64,000 bases of DNA, from assembly GCA_947491945.1 (NCBI GenBank), contig CANLLN010000001.1:372001-436000 (forward strand), read 5' to 3'. The notes beneath the pieces are model-generated. The model was not told the DNA's origin, did no database searches, and was given only the letters and a program-made list of their open reading frames with translations. The stretch comes from an uncultured Carboxylicivirga sp. GTDB lineage: Bacteria; Bacteroidota; Bacteroidia; Bacteroidales; Marinilabiliaceae. Within the stretch, counting starts at the first letter, position 1. Each line of letters starts with the position of its first letter. A program made the translations under genes and the position numbers. Of the stretch, positions 17,380-26,554 are shown one piece after another.

Positions 17380-19735
17380 CAACATTGATTTTGAATTAGA
17401 TACGTTTATTCAAAATCTCTATTATGAGATTCAATCTTTAGTGTATGCAGATGAAAATGGAGATTCTAAAGAAAATAAATTTACTGAATTTGTAATGGAA
17501 ACTCTTGCTGATGCAGGAGAGACAGAAGGTATTAGACTTTGCAACTATATTAAAGAGAATAAAAACGAAAATATCCAATTTAAAATCAATGGATATGCAC
17601 TTGAAGAAGGTTACGAAAACATTGACATCTTTATTTCTTCGTACAAAGATACTAATGAGATATACCGTCTGGGGAAAGCTGACTTTGAAAAATTAATGAA
17701 GTGGTCAACAGGATTCGTTAATGCTGCTCTGAAAGGGTATTTGGAAGATATTGAACCATCTTCGGAAGCTTATGGTTTGGCATCCATATTACATAAAAAC
17801 CGGAAGGAAATAATTAGGGTTAATGTTTTCATACTTTCCAATGGGGATATACCTCACGACCCGCCCAATAATTTTAAATTAAAAAGCCTTGAAGATATTC
17901 TGGTATCTTTTAAAATTTGGGATATTGAAAGACTGCATCGTCTAGCTCAGTCCAGTGGGAATAGAGAACCTATCGAGATAGATTTTGAGGAATTAATGGG
18001 AGAAGTTATTCCCTGTCTGGAAATGCCATCTCAAAATGAATTATATGAATGTTATTTAGCAATTGTACCTGGAAGTATACTTGCGAACCTTTACAGAAAT
18101 TACGGAACAAGACTTCTTGAAAGTAACGTCCGGGCTTTCCTGCAACAGACAGGAAAAGTTAACAGAGGAATTCGTGATACTATTAGGTTTGAGCCACATA
18201 TGTTTTTACCTTATAATAATGGGCTTGCTACCACAGCTCAGGAAGTAAAGACAAAGCTTAATAATGATGGGCATAAAGTAATTACTTCAATTAAGGACTT
18301 TCAAATTGTTAATGGAGGTCAAACTACAGCTTCATTATTTCATACTGCAAAAAAATATAAGGAAGCTGATATTTCAGATGTATTCGTTCAAATGAAATTG
18401 ACTGTAATCAAGGACGAAGAAAAGAAAAATGAAACAGTACCCTATATCTCTCGATATGCAAATAGTCAGAATAAAGTATCTGAACTGGATTTAACATCCA
18501 ATAGCCCATTCTTGCAACGCCTAGAGGAGTTATCAAGAACAACGTATGCAATAGATTCAGAAGACAAAAATAAACAAACTATATGGTTTTTTGAACGTGT
18601 TAAAGGACAATATAAAGAAGCTCTTAACAAGGAACCAACGAAAAGTAAACAGAATGCTTTTAAGTTAAAATATCCTAGAAATCAGATGATAATAAAATCT
18701 GATGTTTCAAAGCATATGAATATTTGGCATTTGAAACCTTTTCACGTTGCTAAAGGTTCTCAAAAGAACTATAACGCTTTCATGCGAGATGTAGATAAGG
18801 AGTTTTCAAAGAAGAAGCCAGGAAGGGTTTATTGGGAAGACCTTGTGGCTAATGCAATACTATTTCAGACAGCAGATAAGCTTTTTGGAAGAAAGAATCA
18901 GAACCCGATTGGTGACACAAACATCAAAGCACATACGGTAGCATATACATTATCCTATTTTCACTATATAACTAAAAATAAGCTTAATCTGGGTAAGATA
19001 TGGAATGACCAAATTATTGAGGAAGATTTGCAAAGGGAAGTGAAGAAGCTACTTGTATTTGTATATAACTTCTTTACGAATCTTGATGTCGCATTAATTA
19101 GTGAAGCTGTTAAGAGTGAAAAAGTTTGGGAACAACTAAAACTAAAATCATTTGAAAAAATTGATTTAGACGTTGTTAATAAATATTTGGTGTCAGATAC
19201 GGAATTCAAGCAACGTTATGAATCTAAATCAGATGAAGTTGCAGAAACTGAAAAATATAATACTCTTGAAGAGATTACTTCACTTGGTTTGAAGTTCTGG
19301 GATGGCATGTGTCTTTATATGTTACGAACTGACTACCTAAGCCAAGTTGAGCAAAATTACGTTTCTGGAATAAGAAGCAAACTTAAACGGAATGGGAATT
19401 TTACTGACGCAGAAATAAAAAAAGGGGGTGAAATTATTTCCAAATTGAAAGAACTTCATATTGACTTTAATGAAATAAGTTCGATTAGTAAATTATCTGA
19501 AAAAGAGACACTGGACCCATCTTTAGTCTACAATAGATTGAAATTGATTGATAAAGATACATGGAAGAAGGTGATTGATATTGGCGAACAAACGGGTAAG
19601 CTATCTTTTAATGAAGTTAGCGTTATTAAAACTGTAATTACAAAAGTCAAAAAACAAGAAAATATTGATTTAAAGCGCCTCGGTATTGTTAATGAATCTT
19701 TGGATAAAATTAAAAAGTTTGGAGTTAATGTATAA
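17369..19735 (+). CDS. AIPR (abortive infection phage resistance) family protein
   Basis: This is a 788-residue protein. The AIPR core lies at about 235-390: RGIRDTIRFEPHMFLPYNNGL, DFQIVNGGQTTASLF (NGGQTT at about 315-320), then RYANSQNKVSELDL. Upstream, residues about 1-110 contain a putative nuclease-like N-terminus. The C-terminal 350 residues are helical and charged. AIPR proteins are associated with phage resistance and with Z1/MORC/methyltransferase operons; their biochemical activity is not settled. It is the last gene of the operon, followed by about 220 bp without a supported gene. Confidence 0.9.
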   Translation: MKNNNIDFELDTFIQNLYYEIQSLVYADENGDSKENKFTEFVMETLADAGETEGIRLCNYIKENKNENIQFKINGYALEEGYENIDIFISSYKDTNEIYRLGKADFEKLMKWSTGFVNAALKGYLEDIEPSSEAYGLASILHKNRKEIIRVNVFILSNGDIPHDPPNNFKLKSLEDILVSFKIWDIERLHRLAQSSGNREPIEIDFEELMGEVIPCLEMPSQNELYECYLAIVPGSILANLYRNYGTRLLESNVRAFLQQTGKVNRGIRDTIRFEPHMFLPYNNGLATTAQEVKTKLNNDGHKVITSIKDFQIVNGGQTTASLFHTAKKYKEADISDVFVQMKLTVIKDEEKKNETVPYISRYANSQNKVSELDLTSNSPFLQRLEELSRTTYAIDSEDKNKQTIWFFERVKGQYKEALNKEPTKSKQNAFKLKYPRNQMIIKSDVSKHMNIWHLKPFHVAKGSQKNYNAFMRDVDKEFSKKKPGRVYWEDLVANAILFQTADKLFGRKNQNPIGDTNIKAHTVAYTLSYFHYITKNKLNLGKIWNDQIIEEDLQREVKKLLVFVYNFFTNLDVALISEAVKSEKVWEQLKLKSFEKIDLDVVNKYLVSDTEFKQRYESKSDEVAETEKYNTLEEITSLGLKFWDGMCLYMLRTDYLSQVEQNYVSGIRSKLKRNGNFTDAEIKKGGEIISKLKELHIDFNEISSISKLSEKETLDPSLVYNRLKLIDKDTWKKVIDIGEQTGKLSFNEVSVIKTVITKVKKQENIDLKRLGIVNESLDKIKKFGVNV

Positions 19736-19955
19736 AATATTCAATCTATTTAGAGAAAATATCTGTTTGTAAATTGAAAATCGAATGAATTTTTCAAACA
19801 AACTCTTCATCAATATAGCTAACCACAAGATTTACAAAAAATGGCAATAGAAAAGTATTAAGCCATGCAGAAGTATCGGCAGATTTTTGGAATGACAAAA
19901 AAGCATCTTTCCACTATATAACTTAGGATTACAAGTAAATAAAGATTAAATATAG

Positions 19956-20645
19956 ATGAAGATAAATACAAAACTACCACTTTCCAGACAAGTACTTATT
20001 GTGTCTTTACTAAGTTTGATTTGGATAGTTATTTATAAAATGATTCTGATAGATATTGAAGAATTCTTCCCAAAAGCCTATGAAGTTGGAGAAATTATGT
20101 ATGGTTTGACAGCATCAATAGTTGCTTCTTCTATTTTTTACTACATCGTTGTTTATAGACCAGCTAATGATAGATTTCACAAAGTAAAACCGTATATAGA
20201 GAAACGAATTAGTAGGTTTAAGCTTGATAATATTTTGATTGTACAGGATATTTATAATTACAAAGGATTAGAAGTACCGAAAATGTTACCGGAAAATTGG
20301 GAGGATTTCAGAACAGTATGTGATGGTATTCTTTTGACTTCAAAACCACCGATTATTCATGCAAATCCATCTTACCAACCTAAAAACTGGTTTGAGTACT
20401 TTGAATATTATATCGCTATTGAAGACAGTAATAAAAGGATGCTTTATAACTATTGGGAAGATGTTCCTATTGAGGTAAAAACTTTAATCGAAGAATTGCA
20501 GACCAATACATTTCATAGTGGTTTAAATCTTTACAAGCAAACTGGATATAGTAACAAGTTATATGATTTAGCTGGTCCTCTTTGGAATCATTTAAGTATA
20601 CTATCGAAGCTACCTGAGACACTGAATGAAAACTTGAAGATTTAG
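19956..20645 (+). CDS. Membrane protein of unknown function
   Basis: This 229-residue protein has two hydrophobic segments at about 13-31 (VLIVSLLSLIWIVIYKMIL) and 48-66, then a soluble C-terminal part rich in Trp and Tyr (GWEDF, NWFEYFEYYIAI, YNYWEDVP). I do not recognise a family. Its low G+C matches the defence operon instead of the virion-like genes that follow. It may therefore be cargo, possibly a membrane effector or an unrelated moron gene. Confidence 0.6.
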   Translation: MKINTKLPLSRQVLIVSLLSLIWIVIYKMILIDIEEFFPKAYEVGEIMYGLTASIVASSIFYYIVVYRPANDRFHKVKPYIEKRISRFKLDNILIVQDIYNYKGLEVPKMLPENWEDFRTVCDGILLTSKPPIIHANPSYQPKNWFEYFEYYIAIEDSNKRMLYNYWEDVPIEVKTLIEELQTNTFHSGLNLYKQTGYSNKLYDLAGPLWNHLSILSKLPETLNENLKI

Positions 20646-20748
20646 ATATAATTGTGAACAAAAATAACCAATTCTAAGCACATCTACTTTATTCTAACCA
20701 AATACAGCCAGCTCTCCACCTAAAGCCCACTATATGTTTGTTTCCATT

Positions 20749-23268
20749 ATGGAAGCAAGCACGAAGAAAATTCTAGGCACATTAGCAGTTGTTGCAGCCG
20801 TTGGCGGTGGCTTTTACCTGATAAAGAAAGGTAAAAAGATTCTCTCCGGTGCAAAGATGAACTTTGCCCTATTAGGATTCCGCATACACAAAATGAACTT
20901 GCAGGAAGTCCAATTTGCTGTAAAACTTCGCTGTTATAACCCCACTAATGCTCCCATCACATTAGCCGTTAACCAGGTAGTTGCAAACTATAAAGGTTCG
21001 GCAATTGCTTATTCCACTCCCGACATTAAAGGTCTTACCGTTGGAGCTGGCTCTACACAAGAGCCTGAAATCCTGTTTCAAGTGCCATATCTCAACCTTG
21101 TAGGAAAAGGTTTATCCACAGCATTGCTTCAAAACACCGCACAGCTAAAAGCAGACATGAGCTTTACTCTTTCGCTAAGCATTAATGGCGAAACCATCAC
21201 CACCACGCAAAATTTAACAGACGATAATATGAACGGATTAGCATTGGGCGAATTAGGCATTGTGTCTGGCCCACGTAATACACAGGACGGTCGTAAGTTC
21301 AACCACCTGATAAAAAAGGCATCCGGCACAGATGTATTTGTAAAAAACGGCAATGTCCTGGAAACCGTTGAAAGTTGTATTGAAATTATAGCCGAACACT
21401 TCCGTGAAGTAGAGGAACTAGCCTCCATGTTGCAAGGTGATAACATGAAAGCATCCTGTAAAAACATCTTTGATTTTTCATACAAGTATCTCCAATATCA
21501 TAAAGACAAAGACGGCACAGAGCAACTTCGTACCCCTGCACGTTCATGGTTGGACGGACAAATGAGGTTCAAACAAAAAGGCATAAAATCAGCAGGGATT
21601 GACTGTGACGATTACAGCATTTTTGTGGGTTCGCTTTTAAAGAACCTGGGTATTCCGTTCAAGCTTCGTATTACTAAGTATGACGGTAAAAAGAACTTTC
21701 AGCATATCTATGTTATTGTTCCTGCCTTGGGTGATTCAGAGGATGAAATTGTGATTGACCCGGTACTATCAAAATTCGATTATCAGAAGCCATACAGCTT
21801 TGAGCAATCCAACTTTGATATGTCCCCTGTTCAGATAGCTGGACTAAAAGGAATTGATGGTTTGACAGGTTCAAGTTCTTTAGGCTTACCAATTTCTATT
21901 CTATCAGGTATTGATTTAGCAGGAGGTCATCAGGCACAAGCCGACCATGAAGAACTTATCGCTATAGTATCAGGCGTTGACTTTGACGATGCCATTAACG
22001 GATTGGGTGATGCAGACGATGCTACTTATCGCTATTTAGTCCGCACTCGGAATTTCCTTTTAAAGAATAAGGAGAACAAGGATAAAATGGCGCATATCCA
22101 AAACCCTGACCAATTTATTTCCATGTTGGACCAGGCTATTAAGTTTTGGAATACACCACAGCGAGATAAAGTACTGGCCAAATTGGAAAGCATCGAAGCC
22201 AGACTTGCACAAAAAGGACTGATAAAGTACGATATAGATGCCGTTGAAGGGTTAGCAGAATTGGATGATTTAGATGAATCCATTGATGGCTTAAACGGAG
22301 ACAGAGGTTTAGGTGGATTCTTTAAGTCACTAAAGCGAATCGGTAGAAAGATTGGTAAAGGCATAAGGAAGGCTGCTAAAAAAGTTGGTAAAGTCGCCAA
22401 GAAAGTAGCTAAAGCCATCGTCCGATTTAATCCGTTATCAATTGCTATACGTAACGGACTGTTAGCAGCATTACGATTGAACATGTTCGGCATTGCCAAG
22501 AAACTTCAATACGCATACTTACCAGACCAGATGGCATCAAAATATAACATTGATGCAAAAAAATTAAAGGACTTAAAGAAACGCCACAGACGTGTACGCA
22601 AGCTATTTAAAGGATTGCAAGGCAGGGAAAAGAACCTGAGAAAAGCAATCCTGAAAGGAGCTAAACAAAAAAGCCGAGACTTCTCATTGAAGGGCGTTGA
22701 TGGTTTATTGGCTGATTTGCAAGGATTGGAAGCAATCGGAGAATTTGGTGAATTAGGACAGATGGGTGCAGTGGCTACCGCAGCATCGGTTGGTGCAGCA
22801 ACAGGTGTATTGGCAAAAATCAAAAGTTGGCTAAAACCTGTAAAAAACATCTTCACAAAAATCAAGAGCAAGTTTTCCAAGGCTAAAAAAGTCAAAAATA
22901 CGGTATCACAGTATGTGCCATCAAATTCAGACACACAGGTTCAGGAAGCAAGTCATTACGTAGCTCCGCAGACCAGCAGTTATACCCCACAACTAATGGT
23001 CAATTCAAGTAGTTATTTGCCACAGGCTCTACCCCACACAACATCTGTTACACCATTTGTTTCACCATCAGTTCCACAAAGAGCTACTCAAACTAAAAAA
23101 GGCATGAGTAAAGGAACAAAAATAGGTATCGGTATAGGAGCATTGGCATTGATTGGTACTGGTGCATACTTTGCTTTCCGCAAAAAGGACGATGAAGAGC
23201 CAAAGCGTCAATCCCAATCAAAGAAACCTTCTTCCAAAAAGGCATTAGGAAGCATAGAATTACAGTAA
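20749..23268 (+). CDS. Large virion-associated protein candidate: transglutaminase-like domain plus cationic amphipathic segment
   Basis: The ATG at 20749 places the hydrophobic segment (about 8-24) at the N-terminus; an ATG at 20734 is also in frame. The protein has 839 residues. Residues 35-145 form an LEA/immunoglobulin-like beta region. At about 270-340 lies a transglutaminase/papain-type fold with Cys286 (GIDCDDY), His319 (FQHIYVIV) and Asp337 (VIDP). Residues about 520-570 (FFKSLKRIGRKIGKGIRKA and on) are Lys/Arg-rich and amphipathic, like membrane-active peptides. A second transmembrane segment (793-811) precedes a Lys-rich tail. I recall similar uncharacterised proteins in other Bacteroidetes elements. 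It is the first gene of the virion-like block; a role in entry, membrane contact or proteolytic maturation is inference. Confidence 0.7.
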   Translation: MEASTKKILGTLAVVAAVGGGFYLIKKGKKILSGAKMNFALLGFRIHKMNLQEVQFAVKLRCYNPTNAPITLAVNQVVANYKGSAIAYSTPDIKGLTVGAGSTQEPEILFQVPYLNLVGKGLSTALLQNTAQLKADMSFTLSLSINGETITTTQNLTDDNMNGLALGELGIVSGPRNTQDGRKFNHLIKKASGTDVFVKNGNVLETVESCIEIIAEHFREVEELASMLQGDNMKASCKNIFDFSYKYLQYHKDKDGTEQLRTPARSWLDGQMRFKQKGIKSAGIDCDDYSIFVGSLLKNLGIPFKLRITKYDGKKNFQHIYVIVPALGDSEDEIVIDPVLSKFDYQKPYSFEQSNFDMSPVQIAGLKGIDGLTGSSSLGLPISILSGIDLAGGHQAQADHEELIAIVSGVDFDDAINGLGDADDATYRYLVRTRNFLLKNKENKDKMAHIQNPDQFISMLDQAIKFWNTPQRDKVLAKLESIEARLAQKGLIKYDIDAVEGLAELDDLDESIDGLNGDRGLGGFFKSLKRIGRKIGKGIRKAAKKVGKVAKKVAKAIVRFNPLSIAIRNGLLAALRLNMFGIAKKLQYAYLPDQMASKYNIDAKKLKDLKKRHRRVRKLFKGLQGREKNLRKAILKGAKQKSRDFSLKGVDGLLADLQGLEAIGEFGELGQMGAVATAASVGAATGVLAKIKSWLKPVKNIFTKIKSKFSKAKKVKNTVSQYVPSNSDTQVQEASHYVAPQTSSYTPQLMVNSSSYLPQALPHTTSVTPFVSPSVPQRATQTKKGMSKGTKIGIGIGALALIGTGAYFAFRKKDDEEPKRQSQSKKPSSKKALGSIELQ

Positions 23269-23315
23269 GGCAAGGTGCGCCTTACCTCATAATCAATAAC
23301 TAAAAATTAGTAAAC

Positions 23316-23981
23316 ATGGCAGTTAAGAAAACAACGTCAGGTGGTAGGTCTACAGCTACCAAGATTGACTTTATGAAAGCTACCAACGACATAGGCAAGC
23401 CCATTGCTGCCGTCATGGGCTTTGGTGGTGGAAAGTACATTTTAAATAAAGTAATAAAAAGCTCGACTGTAAGCGGTCTTTTGGGCAACGACATGAAAGG
23501 CTATGCTGCCCCCGCTGCATTGGCGTTAGGGGCACTTGTCGGACAACAGTTCACTAAAAATGAGTATGTCAAAATGGGCTTATATGGTGCAGCTGGAGCA
23601 GGTGTTGAAGCTATTATCAAGAAGGCAACAGGAAAAACTATTCTTCAAGGCTTATCCGGATTGATGGGAGATGACATTGAAGATGTGGAATACGAAGATG
23701 TAACCGGGTTACAAGCCCTGAATCCAATCACACAAGCTCTTCCGGCAGCGGATATCGACATTGAACGTGAAATAGAAGCCTCTGTTTCAGGCGCAGCAGA
23801 AGATTACTCTATGAGTGACGAGCCTATGGGAAGTGCAGCAGCCGACTATGCAATGAGCGATGAACCTATCGGCAAAACAGACTATCCGGAGGATGAAGAA
23901 CCTCAAATCGGTAAGATTAAAGACATCGACCCAGACAGTATGGACTATGACATCTTTTCGGGCGATATGATGGCATCCTGA
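23316..23981 (+). CDS. Gly/Ala-rich membrane-associated protein, unknown
   Basis: In this 221-residue protein residues about 27-110 are Gly/Ala-rich and hydrophobic (IAAVMGFGGGKYILNKV, AAPAALALGALVGQQF, GLYGAAGAGVEAII), compatible with two or three membrane helices. The second half is very acidic and contains a near-repeat (DYSMSDEPMGSAA and DYAMSDEPIGKTD). It lies between the transglutaminase-like protein and the Arg-rich beta protein. A minor virion membrane protein is plausible, but no family is recognised. Confidence 0.65.
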   Translation: MAVKKTTSGGRSTATKIDFMKATNDIGKPIAAVMGFGGGKYILNKVIKSSTVSGLLGNDMKGYAAPAALALGALVGQQFTKNEYVKMGLYGAAGAGVEAIIKKATGKTILQGLSGLMGDDIEDVEYEDVTGLQALNPITQALPAADIDIEREIEASVSGAAEDYSMSDEPMGSAAADYAMSDEPIGKTDYPEDEEPQIGKIKDIDPDSMDYDIFSGDMMAS

Positions 23982-24042
23982 TTCATTCACAACTAATCAA
24001 TTCAATTTATAACAGGCTATTGAGCCACAAAAACAAATTATC

Positions 24043-24888
24043 ATGGCAGAGATTAATGAGCAAAATGATTTGTACCCTTCAATGGAAGATATAGAAGGTT
24101 TAGAAGAAGCGATTCTCGATAAGGAAGAGGATTCCCTGGACAAAGAAGACGACCAGGATGATGCTACGGAAGGCATCGGAGAACTCGGACGTTCGAGACG
24201 TAGAAGAAGACGCAGAAGCCGTAGAGGTCGCAGACGCAGTTACCGCAAACGTGCTGTTCGCAGGTCGTACAATGCAGGTCGCAGAAGTACCGCTGTAAAA
24301 ACAGGTTTAACAACTCAATTGACTTCAAAAGGTCAGTTTGAATTGCGCAGACAGCAGCTTCCGGCAGAGATTCAAAAAGCGTTGAAAGATGCACGTATGC
24401 AGACCGTTGATACGGCAATCTATACCATTAAGTCGGTTAAGGACAAGTCCGATATTGATTTGATGGAAGCATCGGATGATAAGAAGGCTGGTCGCACCAA
24501 CCTGAACCGTGCGCAGTTGGATTCAGGAAAGTATTTCTTGCTGACTGACATTGTTCTTGAGTATGCTCACGGTGCATCGGAAGAAGATAACGACCCGGCA
24601 GATTTCGCATTCGGTCAGTTTGCGCTTCCTGCACAAATCCTTAACGGAACATTCGAGATGACTTTGGGAACTAAGGTGATTCTTCCTGAAATCTCATGTG
24701 CGGTATTCGATGATACCGATACAACCAAGCGTAAATTCCAGTACAAATTGGCTAATCCAAAGTGGTTAAAGCCATCAATGGACATCACGCCAAAGCTGAA
24801 CATGCCAAAAGCTATCAACAACAGCGACAAGGTTTTTAACCCGGCTGTTAAAATAACCTTATTGGGTACAATCACTGAGAAAGCATAG
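24043..24888 (+). CDS. Arg-rich N-terminus plus beta domain: best candidate for the major capsid protein
   Basis: This 281-residue protein has an acidic start (1-45), then an Arg-rich stretch at about 50-85 (RRRRRRRSRRGRRRSYRKR and on), then a helix and a beta-rich domain at about 160-280. The latter contains SGKYFLLTDIVLEYAHG, PAQILNGTFEMTLGTKVILP, ANPKWLKPSMDITPKL and VKITLLGTI. A basic arm that could bind nucleic acid followed by a short beta domain is typical of single jelly-roll capsid proteins; the jelly roll itself is inferred, not shown. The rest of the virion-like block lacks any HK97-type candidate. The gene is followed by a weak terminator. Confidence 0.6.
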   Translation: MAEINEQNDLYPSMEDIEGLEEAILDKEEDSLDKEDDQDDATEGIGELGRSRRRRRRRSRRGRRRSYRKRAVRRSYNAGRRSTAVKTGLTTQLTSKGQFELRRQQLPAEIQKALKDARMQTVDTAIYTIKSVKDKSDIDLMEASDDKKAGRTNLNRAQLDSGKYFLLTDIVLEYAHGASEEDNDPADFAFGQFALPAQILNGTFEMTLGTKVILPEISCAVFDDTDTTKRKFQYKLANPKWLKPSMDITPKLNMPKAINNSDKVFNPAVKITLLGTITEKA

Positions 24889-24916
24889 TTTTTTGGGTAT
24901 GCCATAATCGTTAGAG

Positions 24917-24949
24917 GGGGCGGTCGCAATACTTGCTTCCGTCCCTTTT
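24917..24949 (+). terminator. Possible weak terminator after the capsid candidate
   Basis: GGGGCGG (24917-24923) pairs with CCGTCCC (24939-24945, one G-T pair), followed by four T residues. A leaky terminator here would favour expression of the upstream gene over those downstream. Confidence 0.4.
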
Positions 24950-24968
24950 CTCTTAATCACTTATACTA

Positions 24969-25355
24969 ATGGAAGTACACGACAATAAAATAAAGAAACT
25001 ACAGGTTGTAAAATTCGAGGTTAAAAAAGGAGAAACCTTTGAGTTCAACGGCAATACCAAAACAGAGCATGACCGCATCAAGGGTATGTTCCTCCGCTTG
25101 TCCAATCAACAAGCCCTACCGGGTTCAACACTTCGAGCGTGGATAGATGATACTGAAATAATCCCCGATGATACCGAGGTAGCTCTTCTTCATCACAATG
25201 ATGATATGAGTATCAAAGACGTGACGTTTCCTGTGAATGAAAAAGCCAAGAACAGCCCTATCAGAATCATATACAAAGATGATAGCGAGAACCTGGCTGT
25301 TAATGACAGTTACCATGTGCGTGTGTATCTGCTTGCCGAAGTGGATAATTCATAA
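24969..25355 (+). CDS. Small beta-rich protein, probable minor virion protein
   Basis: This 128-residue protein has no signal peptide or membrane segment. The sequence alternates short beta strands and Asp/Asn turns (IKGMFLRLSNQQALPGSTLRAW, DDTEIIPDDTEVALLHHNDD, YHVRVYLLAE), as expected for a small jelly-roll or immunoglobulin-like virion component. No family is recognised with confidence. It sits directly between the capsid candidate and a second beta-rich protein, with 18-bp spacing to the next gene. Confidence 0.6.
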   Translation: MEVHDNKIKKLQVVKFEVKKGETFEFNGNTKTEHDRIKGMFLRLSNQQALPGSTLRAWIDDTEIIPDDTEVALLHHNDDMSIKDVTFPVNEKAKNSPIRIIYKDDSENLAVNDSYHVRVYLLAEVDNS

Positions 25356-25373
25356 TTTCCCAATACTCCCGAT

Positions 25374-26210
25374 ATGAAACGATATTTTGTAATTACGCAT
25401 AAGTCCGAGGACAATAACCACATCAACGCACAGGATTTGCTCCCGGCTTCCTGCAAGTTGATAACTGGTTTGGCTGTTATCGCCACCGTTAAAAAGCAAA
25501 CAGAGTTGATTGATGTAGTGGAGAGCCTTGCTTTCCCACAAGCATTGATTACAGACCTTTTAAACGATGAGCAGATTACGGACTTGTTCTACTCCTATTT
25601 ACGCACACGAGCAGATGAATATGATAGTCGTGCATTCTTTGAAAGCGACATCTTACCTGAAATTATTAGGGTACTGACCAATGGTATTGTTTATTCGTGT
25701 CTGGATAAAGATGAGCAACAGGAACTAAGTCACCATATTGCCCATGTATTCAATGAACAATTTACCGATTACATTTACAACGAATCCAATCTGTTTGTTA
25801 GAGGTCAGGGAATGACCAACCTTGAGTTTTCTGATTTTATCGCCCAACAAACATTGGTGTTTACCTACCAGCACAAAGATGAGTTGTTCAAAAGAACCAT
25901 CAAGGCTTACAAGCAGCCGGAACCATACGAGTGTGGCAACATCAGTTTATTGGTAAACGGTAACAGCTTCTTGCTTCGTGACTACATGGTTACGGCAAAC
26001 AGAAAAATCAAGTATCTCAGCAAAGAGATTATCCCTTTCCATGAGCCTTTGGAGGTGAACAGCAACATCTACACGGTATTCAAGAGCAACAAGAATAGCG
26101 AGGAAAATATCCTTACCATCAGGATTTACATCGAGTACGAAGCCCCATCGAAGAAAGAACTGCAATTGTCGAACATTAATCCGGAGGAAGTAACCAATGA
26201 ACACGAGTGA
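25374..26210 (+). CDS. Unknown protein of the virion-like block
   Basis: This 278-residue protein has a helical first part (about 40-180, rich in Leu and charged residues). Its C-terminal 90 residues look beta-rich (YECGNISLLVNGNSFLLRDY, IIPFHEPLEVNSNIYTVF, LTIRIYIEYE). No transmembrane segment or catalytic motif is visible. It overlaps the next gene by 14 bp, so the two are coupled. A vertex or adaptor protein is a guess from context only. Confidence 0.6.
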   Translation: MKRYFVITHKSEDNNHINAQDLLPASCKLITGLAVIATVKKQTELIDVVESLAFPQALITDLLNDEQITDLFYSYLRTRADEYDSRAFFESDILPEIIRVLTNGIVYSCLDKDEQQELSHHIAHVFNEQFTDYIYNESNLFVRGQGMTNLEFSDFIAQQTLVFTYQHKDELFKRTIKAYKQPEPYECGNISLLVNGNSFLLRDYMVTANRKIKYLSKEIIPFHEPLEVNSNIYTVFKSNKNSEENILTIRIYIEYEAPSKKELQLSNINPEEVTNEHE

Positions 26211-26547
26211 GTTATTACATACCATTGCCAAAGACCGCATTGCAGGACTGCGAACCATTGACAGTTACCAGTTGAAACCAACCGTGATTCGAGTTACAAG
26301 TCCCGATATGTCCCTTGACCTGAAAAACGACATGTGGATTCTGAACACTAAAGGTCTTCCCGGTTCCATTGATGAATTGGAAATGATAAGCAGCGATAAC
26401 GTGTTTAGTGCTACACCCGAAGAATACGACTTTATGGATGAGTACCGCTACCAGGTATTCACCGATTACATAGACATCAAAACCCAAGCGGAAAGTTTCA
26501 AGCCTTACCGATTGGAGTTTGTAAAGATTATTCCCCACCGAAATTAA
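26197..26547 (+). CDS. Small protein of the virion-like block
   Basis: This 116-residue protein starts inside the preceding gene. It looks mixed alpha/beta with strands such as KPTVIRVTSPDMSLDL and YRYQVFTDYIDIK. No recognised domain, signal or membrane segment is present. Its place among beta-rich genes suggests a minor structural role; nothing more can be supported. Confidence 0.6.
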   Translation: MNTSELLHTIAKDRIAGLRTIDSYQLKPTVIRVTSPDMSLDLKNDMWILNTKGLPGSIDELEMISSDNVFSATPEEYDFMDEYRYQVFTDYIDIKTQAESFKPYRLEFVKIIPHRN

Positions 26548-26554
26548 TACAGCC

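Noticed and set aside
19736-19955. Very short open frames between the AIPR gene and the membrane protein gene
   Set aside because: All are under 20 codons with no motif or spacing support.
23265-23287. GTAAGGC and GCCTTAC hairpin after the transglutaminase-like gene
   Set aside because: The stem is short and no T run follows, so it does not qualify as a terminator.
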